Below, piece by piece: positions 6,636 to 12,056 of a DNA stretch of 12,056 bases (position 1 is the first letter of the stretch; the number at the start of each line of letters is the position of its first letter). Below the pieces are notes generated by a model. It worked only from the letters and a program-made list of their open reading frames with translations, searched no databases and was not told the DNA's origin. The translations under genes were made by a program, and so were the position numbers. Source of the stretch: JBQTIU01 sp052387815 (GTDB taxonomy: Bacteria > Pseudomonadota > Alphaproteobacteria > CACIAM-22H2); assembly GCA_052387815.1 (NCBI GenBank), contig JBQTIU010000010.1, positions 1 through 12,056 on the forward strand. Reading direction: 5' to 3'.

Positions 6636-7559
6636 TCAGTCGACGGGCGCGTGGGCGAGATAGACCATGCGCTTGGCTTCGCGCCGGCCGCGCGCCACGG
6701 TGTCGAGCACGAGGCCGCACCCGAAACTGAAGCCGGCGAGCAGCATGATCCCGGTGACCAGGACGGCGGTCGGCAGCCGCGGCACCAGCCCGGTATCGAG
6801 ATACACCGCCACCAGCGGGGTGGCGAGGGCCACGGCGACAATCGCGAGGGCGGCACCGATCGCGCCGAAGAACCGGAACGGGTGGATGTCCTTGTAGAGC
6901 CTCAGGATCATGATGACGATGCGCAAGCCGTCGGCGGCGGTCGACAGCTTGCTGGCCGAGCCCTGGGGCCGCGCGTGGTAGGGCGTGGGCAGCTCCGCCG
7001 CCGGCAGGCCCAGCTCGAGGGCGTGAACGGTGAGCTCGGTCTCGATCTCGAACCCGGTGGCGAGCGCCGGGAAGGACTTGACGAAGCGGCGCGAGAACAC
7101 CCGGTAGCCGGAAAAAATATCGGTGAAACGCTCGCCGAACAGGCCGGCGACGATCCGCGACAGCCAGCGATTGCCCGCTTCATGGCCGGGCCGGTAGGCA
7201 GCGCCTTCGTCCCCGGCGACGCGCGTGCCGACCACCATGTCGAGCCGCTCGCGGGCCAGGAGGTCGATCATCGATGGCGCGCTGCCGGCATCGTAGGTGG
7301 CATCGCCGTCGGCCATGACGTAGATGTCGGCTTCGACATCGGCGAACATGCGGCGCACCACATGGCCCTTGCCGTGCAGCGTCTCGCTGCGCACGACGGC
7401 GCCCGCGGCGGCGGCGACGGCGGCGGTGCGGTCGCTCGAAGCGTTGTCGTAGACATAGATCGTCGCCGCGGGCAGGGCGGCGGCGAAGGAGCGCACGACC
7501 TCGCCCACGGCCAATTCCTCGTCCAGGCAGGGCAGCAGGATGGCGATGCGGGGAGCCAC
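6636..7559 (-). CDS. Family-2 glycosyltransferase, membrane anchored (DPM-like)
   Basis: A 307-residue GT2 enzyme. The N-terminal GT-A domain has LPCLDEE (9-15), YDNASSDRT (37-45), LHGKGHVVRRMF (61-72) and the metal-binding ADGDATY (83-89, DxD-type D84-G-D86). It continues with FTDIFSGYRVFSRRFVKSFP (145-164) and GFEIETELTVHALEL (169-183). Two transmembrane helices (about 228-252 and 264-286) anchor it. This architecture resembles polyprenyl-phosphate sugar synthases (DPM1/GtrB-like), which load a sugar from a nucleotide donor onto a lipid carrier; the actual donor and acceptor cannot be read from the sequence. The start is GTG at 7559 (AAGGA is only 2 bases upstream, close but usable; no nearby in-frame ATG). 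It follows the UPF0104-type gene by 8 bases, which suggests a shared job. Confidence 0.92.
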   Translation of the reverse strand: MAPRIAILLPCLDEELAVGEVVRSFAAALPAATIYVYDNASSDRTAAVAAAAGAVVRSETLHGKGHVVRRMFADVEADIYVMADGDATYDAGSAPSMIDLLARERLDMVVGTRVAGDEGAAYRPGHEAGNRWLSRIVAGLFGERFTDIFSGYRVFSRRFVKSFPALATGFEIETELTVHALELGLPAAELPTPYHARPQGSASKLSTAADGLRIVIMILRLYKDIHPFRFFGAIGAALAIVAVALATPLVAVYLDTGLVPRLPTAVLVTGIMLLAGFSFGCGLVLDTVARGRREAKRMVYLAHAPVD

Positions 7560-7567
7560 GATCCTTG

Positions 7568-8575
7568 TTAACCCGGCGGCGGCGGCCGGGCAAGCGGTTC
7601 ATGTCGCGCCTCGCGCCCCGCGCCCGGCGGGCGCCCGGTGAGCCATAGCAGGCCGCCCGGCAGGCCGACCGCGAGGACCGCGAGGCCGTACGACAGCGCC
7701 AGCGCCAGCGCGTCGGCCGGCGCCACGCCGGCCAGCCCGAAGCCGACCACCATGGCCCCTTCGCGCACCCCCCAGCCGGCGATCGAGATCGGCAGCATGG
7801 TGACGAGCACGATCGGCGGCACCAGCACCAGGCAGTCGACAAGGCCGACGCCCAAGCCCAGCGCGCGGGCGAGCGCGAGCACCGCCGCCACCGACAGGAG
7901 ATGGATGAGGACGGCCAAGACGACGAGCAGCAAGGCGCGCCCGGGCAGCGCGAACAAGCGCTGGAAATCGGCGGCCAGCTCCGAGAGCGCCCGAACCGCC
8001 CGCCACCGGCCGAGCCAGGCGGCGAGGCGCCGTCCGAGCGCCAGGAAAGCGACCAAGGCGCAAGCCCCGCCGACCACCACGCCGGCCAAGCCGTATTTCG
8101 CCGCCCGATCGCCGCTCACCGCCTCGAAGAGCGGCAGGGTCAAGGCCACCAGGACGAGCAGCGCCACGAAGCCGAGGACGCGGTCGCACAGCACGATGCT
8201 GATCGCCTTGCCGAGCGAAACGCCGGTGAGCGTCACCAGCCACACGCGGACCGCATCGCCGCCGATCGCCGAGGGCAGGGCCTGGTTGAAGAACGCGCCG
8301 ATGGCGACCAGGCGCAGCGCCGTCCACCGCCCGAGCGCCACGCCCGAAACCGCGGCGACGCGGCGCCAGCGCCAAGCGATCAGGACGAGCTGGACCGCAA
8401 GGGCGACGAGCGCCAACGAGGAGAGCGCAAGCGACAGGCCGCCGAGCCGCGCCGCCACCGGCGCGAGTTCGATGCGCGTAAGGAGCCAGGCGACGAGGGC
8501 CAGCGAAACCGCCGCTTTGGCCGCCACCGTGAGCCAGGTTCGGCCCCTGCGAGGACGAGGATGCGCGGATGACAT
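7568..8575 (-). CDS. UPF0104 / LPG-synthase-TM-type integral membrane protein
   Basis: A 335-residue multi-pass protein of the family named after the transmembrane part of lysylphosphatidylglycerol synthase (UPF0104, YbhN-like). Hydrophobic segments lie at about 15-34, 45-67, 87-100, 122-148, 161-180, 212-237, 244-262, 270-290 and 293-312. Family signatures are NQALPSAIGGDAVRVWL (97-113) and LPISIAGWGVREGAM (261-275). The C-terminal soluble aminoacyl-transferase domain of true MprF is absent, so it should not aminoacylate lipids. Family members next to GT2 enzymes are often assumed to handle lipid or lipid-linked sugar across the membrane, but the function is not established. The ATG at 8575 has AGGGG 8 bases upstream. 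It is the first gene of the leftward operon. The tail (after 313) is Pro/Arg-rich and unconserved in appearance. Confidence 0.88.
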   Translation of the reverse strand: MSSAHPRPRRGRTWLTVAAKAAVSLALVAWLLTRIELAPVAARLGGLSLALSSLALVALAVQLVLIAWRWRRVAAVSGVALGRWTALRLVAIGAFFNQALPSAIGGDAVRVWLVTLTGVSLGKAISIVLCDRVLGFVALLVLVALTLPLFEAVSGDRAAKYGLAGVVVGGACALVAFLALGRRLAAWLGRWRAVRALSELAADFQRLFALPGRALLLVVLAVLIHLLSVAAVLALARALGLGVGLVDCLVLVPPIVLVTMLPISIAGWGVREGAMVVGFGLAGVAPADALALALSYGLAVLAVGLPGGLLWLTGRPPGAGREARHEPLARPPPPG

Positions 8576-8618
8576 CGACGGGGCCCCTGATAGCAGCGTC
8601 GGCTCGCGCCGAGCAAGT

Positions 8619-8647
8619 TTGTGTTTTGGCGCCGAGTTGGGTATAGC
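8619..8647 (+). promoter_or_regulatory. Candidate galE promoter in the divergent region
   Basis: TTGTGT (8619-8624), a 17-base spacer and TATAGC (8642-8647) lie 30 bases before the galE ATG. On the opposite strand, TATACC (8645-8640) overlaps this -10 box and might serve the leftward operon, although its -35 (TTCGGC) is weak. The 101-base region 8576-8676 shows no other feature. Confidence 0.35.
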
Positions 8648-8676
8648 CGGGCCTCCGATTCGGCCGAAAATGGGTC

Positions 8677-9660
8677 ATGACGCGTGCGGTAGTAGTCACG
8701 GGCGGCGCCGGCTATGTCGGCAGCCATGCCGCGAAAGCGCTCGACCAAGCCGGATACCTGCCGGTCAGCGTCGACAATCTGGCGCGCGGCCATCGCTGGG
8801 CGGTGAAATGGGGCCCGCTCGAGACCGGCGATATCCTTGAGCGCGACTTCCTCGACGCCGTCTTCGAGCGCTGGCAGCCGGAGGCGGTCCTGCACTTCGC
8901 GGCCTTCGCCTATGTCGGCGAGTCGGTCGCCGAGCCGGCGCGCTATTGGCGCAACAACGTCTTGGGCTCGCTCAACCTCGTCGAGGCGATGCGCGATCAC
9001 GGCGTGGGCCGGCTGGTGTTCTCCAGCAGCTGCGCGGTCTACGGCGCGCCGTCGGCGATCCCGATCCGCGAGCACGCGCACCTGGCGCCGATCAATCCCT
9101 ATGGCGCGGGCAAAGTCGCGGTCGAATCGATGCTGCGGGATTTCGGCGCGGCGCATGGCCTGATGTCGATCGCCTTGCGCTATTTCAACGCCGCCGGCGC
9201 CGATCCCGGCGGCAGCATCGGCGAAGCGCACGACCCGGAGACGCACGTGATCCCGCTCGCCCTCGAAGCCGCCGCCGGCAAGCGCCCGGCGCTCACCGTC
9301 TTCGGCGACGACTACCCGACGCAAGATGGAACCTGCGTGCGCGACTACGTGCACGTCAGCGACCTCGCCCATGCCCACGTGCTGGCGCTCGAGGCGCTCG
9401 AGGCGCGTGCGCCGATCCCGGCCCTCAACCTCGGGACCGGCGCCGGGGCCTCGGTCGGCGAGATCGTCGCGGCGGTCGAGCGGGTGAGCGGACGGCGCGT
9501 CAGGGTCGAGGTCGGCGCGCGGCGGGCGGGCGATCCGCCGGCTCTGGTCGCCGACGCCAGGGCGGCGCGGCAAGAGCTGGGCTGGACCCCGCGCCTGTCC
9601 GACCTCGACAGCATCATCGGCACCGCCTGGGCGTGGGCCGGCCGCGCACCCACGGCGTGA
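8677..9660 (+). CDS. galE: UDP-glucose 4-epimerase (GalE-type)
   Basis: A 327-residue extended short-chain dehydrogenase/reductase. It interconverts UDP-glucose and UDP-galactose with bound NAD, supplying galactose units for surface glycans. Seen: NAD-binding TGGAGYVGS (8-16), HFAAFAYVGES (73-83), SSSCAVYG (116-123) with the active-site serine, catalytic PYGAGK (Tyr142, Lys146), RYFNAAGAD (168-176), GTCVRDYVHVSDLA (218-231) and NLGTG (251-255). By eye, the residue matching the substrate-size gate (Tyr299 of the E. coli enzyme) is Leu290 in PPALVAD, which might admit N-acetylated sugars. The ATG at 8677 is supported by the motif at residue 8, but the ribosome site is weak. Its TGA overlaps a possible GTG start of the next gene (GTGA). 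Confidence 0.93.
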   Translation: MTRAVVVTGGAGYVGSHAAKALDQAGYLPVSVDNLARGHRWAVKWGPLETGDILERDFLDAVFERWQPEAVLHFAAFAYVGESVAEPARYWRNNVLGSLNLVEAMRDHGVGRLVFSSSCAVYGAPSAIPIREHAHLAPINPYGAGKVAVESMLRDFGAAHGLMSIALRYFNAAGADPGGSIGEAHDPETHVIPLALEAAAGKRPALTVFGDDYPTQDGTCVRDYVHVSDLAHAHVLALEALEARAPIPALNLGTGAGASVGEIVAAVERVSGRRVRVEVGARRAGDPPALVADARAARQELGWTPRLSDLDSIIGTAWAWAGRAPTA

Positions 9661-9686
9661 ACGCGGGCCGGTCGCCGAGGCAGGCA

Positions 9687-10760
9687 ATGGCCCGCATCGT
9701 GATGGCCGACGACGGCCTCGCCTTCGACGGCCGCACGCTCGCCGAGCGGCCGCTGGGCGGGGCCGAGACCGCGTTCATCCTGCTCGCCGAAGCGCTCGCC
9801 CAGCGCGGGCACGCGGTGCTGGCCTGCACCAACTGCCTCGGCCCGACCCGCCATAACGGAGTCGATTGGGCGCCGATTTCGGGCGGCGTTCCGGAGGCCG
9901 CCGATCTCTACATCGCCAATCGCGGCGACCAGCTCCTTCTCGTGGCGCCGCGCGCACGCGCGGTCGCGTTCTGGATTCACAACCCGGCGGACTATCTTCT
10001 CAAATGGCGCTATCTCTCCAAGCTGTGGCGGCGGCGGCCGGTGATCGTATTCTCCGGCCCCGCTCACGCCGCGACCTACCCGCGCTGGGCGCCCGACGGC
10101 GGGCGGGCGATCATCCTCTACGGCATTGCCGAGGGCTTGCGCCGGCCCGAGCCGGCGGCGAGCGTGCCGCCGCCGCGAGCGATCTTCACCTCCAATCCCT
10201 TGCGCTCGCTCGACTGGCTGCTCAAGGTCTGGCGCGCCCGCATCCACCCGCGCCTGCCCGCAGCGGAGCTCCATGTCTTCTCGGGCGCGGCCACCTATGG
10301 CGCGGCCGGCGAGGCCAAGGCCCGCGAGATGGCCCCGATCCTCGAGCGGGCCCGCGCGCTCGGGGGGTGCGGGGTCCGGTTGCGCGCGCCGCTCCCGCGC
10401 GCGGCGCTGGCGGCCGAGCTCGGCGAGGCCCGGGTCTTCCTCTACCGCGGCGATCCCGGCGAGTCGTTCTGCATGGCGGCCGGCGAGGCTCAGGCGATGG
10501 GGGTGCCGGGGGTGGTGTGCGACATCGCCTGCATGTCCGAGCGGGTCAAGAACGGGGCGAGCGGGTTCGTCGTCCCCGATGGCGATGAGGCGGCGTTCGC
10601 CGCGGCGGCGATCGGGCTCTTGAGCGACGACGCGGCCTGGCGCCGCGCCCATGTGGCGGCGATGGACCACGCCCAAGGCTGGACCTGGGCCGAGGCCGCC
10701 CGGCGCTTCGAGGCGCTGATCGAGGGCCAACTTCCGCCGGCGTGCGGGGAAGGCGTATAA
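9687..10760 (+). CDS. GT4-like glycosyltransferase (GT-B fold)
   Basis: A 357-residue glycosyltransferase of GT-B type. The N-terminal domain contains PLGGAETAFILLAEALAQRGH (22-42), typical of GT4 proteins; the C-terminal donor-binding domain starts near residue 163 (RAIFTSNPLRSLDWLL). It carries ESFCMAAGEAQAMGVP (259-274), the E-x7-E signature (Glu259, Glu267) of retaining GT4 enzymes, and ends with NGASGFVVPDGDE. The sugar and acceptor are unknown; neighbours galE and lptF suggest an envelope polysaccharide or LPS core. Start: ATG 9687 has GAGG 6 bases upstream. An in-frame GTG at 9657 overlapping the galE stop (GTGA) would add ten residues and lacks a ribosome site, but coupling makes it a real alternative. 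No transmembrane segment is evident, so it is probably cytoplasmic or peripheral. Confidence 0.88.
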   Translation: MARIVMADDGLAFDGRTLAERPLGGAETAFILLAEALAQRGHAVLACTNCLGPTRHNGVDWAPISGGVPEAADLYIANRGDQLLLVAPRARAVAFWIHNPADYLLKWRYLSKLWRRRPVIVFSGPAHAATYPRWAPDGGRAIILYGIAEGLRRPEPAASVPPPRAIFTSNPLRSLDWLLKVWRARIHPRLPAAELHVFSGAATYGAAGEAKAREMAPILERARALGGCGVRLRAPLPRAALAAELGEARVFLYRGDPGESFCMAAGEAQAMGVPGVVCDIACMSERVKNGASGFVVPDGDEAAFAAAAIGLLSDDAAWRRAHVAAMDHAQGWTWAEAARRFEALIEGQLPPACGEGV

Positions 10761-10761
10761 T
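10756..10761 (+). promoter_or_regulatory. Perfect TATAAT -10 box directly before lptF
   Basis: A consensus TATAAT overlaps the TAA stop of the glycosyltransferase gene, with 6 bases between the box and the lptF ATG. Transcription would begin at or next to the ATG, giving a leaderless mRNA. No good -35 is present (TCCGCC at 17-base spacing). Confidence 0.4.
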
Positions 10762-10767
10762 CGCCCG

Positions 10768-11889
10768 ATGACCGCGATCGGCCGCTACATCCTGCGCCAG
10801 CTCGCCCTCGTGGCGTTGTTCGTGACGGTGACGCTCACGCTCGCGGTGTGGCTCGCCCAGTCGCTGCGCTTCATCGAACTCATCGTCAACCGGGGGCTGT
10901 CGCTGTCCTCGTATTTCTATCTGACGATGTTGCTGGTGCCGAGCTTCCTGTCGATCCTGCTGCCGGTGGCGCTGTTCGCGGCGGTGCTGTTCACCTACCA
11001 CAAGCTCATCGCCGACAGCGAAATCGTCGTCCTGCGTTCGATCGGCCTTGGGCCGTGGCGGCTGGCGGCCCCCGCGCTCGTCTTGGCGGGGCTGGTGGTG
11101 TCGATCGGCTACGCGCTGTCGCTCCATTTCCTGCCGCTGTCCTACCGCGAGTTCAAGGACCTGGAGTTCGACTTCCGCCACGACTACTCGGCCGTGTTGT
11201 TGCGCGAGGGCGTGTTCAACAATGTCAGCGACGGGATCACGGTCTATATCCGCTCGCGGGAGGCCGACGGCGAACTGTTCGGCATCATCGTCCACGACAA
11301 CCGGGCCAAGGAAAAGCCGGTAACGATCATGGCCGAGCGCGGCATGCTGACGGCGACCGAGGACGGCCCGCGCGTCATCATGATCCACGGCAACCGCCAG
11401 CAGGTCGACCGCGAGGGCGGCAAGCTGGCGCTGCTTTATTTCGACCGCTACAGCGTCGATCTCGGCGGCGCCGGCCGCGGCGATGGCCCGCGCTGGCGCG
11501 AGCCTCGCGAGCGGTTCCTGTCCGAGCTCATCTCCCCCGCCGACACGCCGGCGGGCTCGCTGCTCGCCCGGCGCATGAGGGTCGAAGTGCACAACCGGTT
11601 GCTGTCGCCGCTTTACGCCTTCGCCTTCACCGCGATCGGACTGGCGGCGCTCATGTCGGGCGATTTCAACCGCCGTGGCCAGGCCCGGCGGGTCATGGTC
11701 GCCGTCGCCCTGGTGGTTGTCGCCCAGACGCTCGCCGTGGGGGCCGGCAACCTCGCGATGCGATTCCCGCTTTTGACCGGCCTCGTCTACATGAACGTGC
11801 TGGCCGCGATCGCCGTGCCTTTGTATTGGCTGCAGCGGACGCCCAAGCGGCGGCGGCTGCCGCCGGCCTCGGCGTGGACGCCGGCGTAA
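10768..11889 (+). CDS. lptF: LPS export permease LptF
   Basis: A 373-residue YjgP/YjgQ-family permease. LptF pairs with LptG and the ATPase LptB to extract LPS from the inner membrane and push it along the LptC-A-D bridge. Topology fits: three N-terminal helices (about 12-34, 50-75, 99-118), a periplasmic beta-jellyroll (about 120-270; EGVFNNVSDGITVYIRSRE, IIVHDNR, MAERG, NGNRQ-like segments) and three C-terminal helices (about 281-297, 308-328, 335-354). The phrases SLRFIELIVNRGLS (32-45) and DSEIVVLRSIGL (83-94, the coupling helix facing LptB) identify LptF rather than LptG. The ATG at 10768 starts 7 bases after the previous stop; the nearest ribosome-like sequence (GGGGAAGG, 10746-10753) is 14 bases away. 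Its TAA stop is within the edge of a palindromic repeat. The usual partner lptG does not start within the remaining 167 bases. Confidence 0.94.
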   Translation: MTAIGRYILRQLALVALFVTVTLTLAVWLAQSLRFIELIVNRGLSLSSYFYLTMLLVPSFLSILLPVALFAAVLFTYHKLIADSEIVVLRSIGLGPWRLAAPALVLAGLVVSIGYALSLHFLPLSYREFKDLEFDFRHDYSAVLLREGVFNNVSDGITVYIRSREADGELFGIIVHDNRAKEKPVTIMAERGMLTATEDGPRVIMIHGNRQQVDREGGKLALLYFDRYSVDLGGAGRGDGPRWREPRERFLSELISPADTPAGSLLARRMRVEVHNRLLSPLYAFAFTAIGLAALMSGDFNRRGQARRVMVAVALVVVAQTLAVGAGNLAMRFPLLTGLVYMNVLAAIAVPLYWLQRTPKRRRLPPASAWTPA

Positions 11890-11915
11890 GGGGCGGGTTT
11901 GAAACCCGCCCCTAC
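11886..11915. repeat. REP-like palindrome at the lptF 3' end
   Basis: GTAA, then arms GGGGCGGGTT (11890-11899) and AACCCGCCCC (11903-11912) around TGA, then TAC: a perfect 10-bp stem. It differs from other copies by one extra A (GTAAGGGG instead of GTAGGGG). The lptF stop TAA (11887-11889) uses these bases. It is positioned to protect or terminate the lptF message. Confidence 0.85.
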
Positions 11916-11920
11916 GCGAC

Positions 11921-12014
11921 CGATTGGCGAAGGATGCGTGTCGGGGCGGGGCGGTGACCCGCCCGGGCGGGGTTGTAACCCCCCCAAACCCCATCGATTG
12001 GCGAAGGAAGCGGG
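11921..12014 (+). repeat. Direct repeat unit flanking a palindrome
   Basis: CGATTGGCGAAGGATGCG (from 11921) recurs as CGATTGGCGAAGGAAGCG (from 11995), 17 of 18 bases identical, 74 bases apart. Each copy is followed by a G-rich palindrome-like segment, so the end of the window looks like a tandem array of [unique 18-mer + palindrome] units. Confidence 0.65.
11941..11985. repeat. Degenerate double-hairpin REP-like copy
   Basis: GGGCGGG (11944-11950) pairs with CCCGCCC (11958-11964), and GGGGT (11969-11973) with ACCCC (11978-11982). Its centre ACCCGCCCGGGCGGG (11957-11971) is identical to 4353-4367 in the intact element, so this is the same family with drift or sequencing errors. Confidence 0.6.
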
Positions 12015-12056
12015 TGGGGGGGGGGGCGGTTCCCCCCCCCCTGCAAACCCCCCCGC
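12014..12056. other. Homopolymer-rich contig-end-like sequence
   Basis: Runs of about ten G, ten C and seven C alternate with fragments (CGGTT, TGCAAA) that resemble a palindrome copy with its G and C runs stretched. This is more likely low-quality sequence or misassembly in a repeat than a real feature. No gene is visible from 11890 to the end. Confidence 0.5.

Noticed and set aside
6600..7571. Plus-strand open frame exactly opposite the GT2 gene
   Set aside because: Gly/Asp/His-rich mirror of the GT2 coding strand; no recognisable domain.
7568..8575. Full MprF lysyl-phosphatidylglycerol synthase
   Set aside because: The soluble C-terminal aminoacyl-transferase domain is missing and the gene ends after the membrane part.
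8380..10730. Minus-strand open frames (8380-9687 and 9345-10730) opposite galE and the GT4 gene
   Set aside because: Charged low-complexity translation; the plus strand carries clear enzyme motifs.
10546..11994. Minus-strand open frame (482 codons) opposite lptF
   Set aside because: His/Gln/Arg-rich antisense shadow; it also runs through the repeat, giving a GFxxRP-type junk peptide.

Overview
The window is about 12 kb of very GC-rich, gene-dense bacterial DNA. It most resembles an alphaproteobacterium, possibly Rhodospirillales-like and uncultured. That placement is an inference from the style of the LptF, HtpX and RsmB proteins, the Crp/Fnr regulator and the base composition; no rRNA or other marker gene is present. 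The last ~45 bases turn into long G and C runs and look like a poor-quality contig end.

Layout: (1) 64-276 (-), a small Flp-type pilin. (2) 558-2795 (+), a fused multi-pass membrane/spermidine-synthase-like protein, then 2887-3576 (+), a Crp/Fnr regulator. (3) 3659-4252 (-), a Sel1-repeat lipoprotein convergent with the regulator. (4) A tight leftward operon read from 8575 down to 4407: UPF0104-type membrane protein, family-2 glycosyltransferase, HtpX protease and RsmB rRNA methyltransferase. Its gaps are 8 and 34 bases, and htpX and rsmB overlap by 4 bases (GTGA). (5) Divergent from it, a rightward group: galE, a GT4-like glycosyltransferase, and lptF of the LPS export machine.

The two divergent groups starting in the 101-base region 8576-8676 both point to the cell envelope. 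One carries a membrane-anchored sugar transferase with a possible lipid-handling membrane partner and a membrane protease; the other carries sugar-nucleotide epimerisation, glycosyl transfer and LPS export. RsmB is a housekeeping passenger. No CRISPR, tRNA, rRNA, transposase or phage gene was found.

The most distinctive feature outside the genes is a family of short GC-rich palindromes, built as GTAG, then GGGCGGGTT, a 3-nt loop and AACCCGCCC, then CTAC. They occur in four intergenic places (452-531, 3583-3662, 4336-4386, 11886-11985), nearly always just after gene ends. In two cases the gene's stop codon lies within the repeat edge. I see no convincing novel multi-gene system; the points most worth checking are these repeats, a perfect TATAAT placed for a leaderless lptF transcript, and the envelope-glycan gene neighbourhood.
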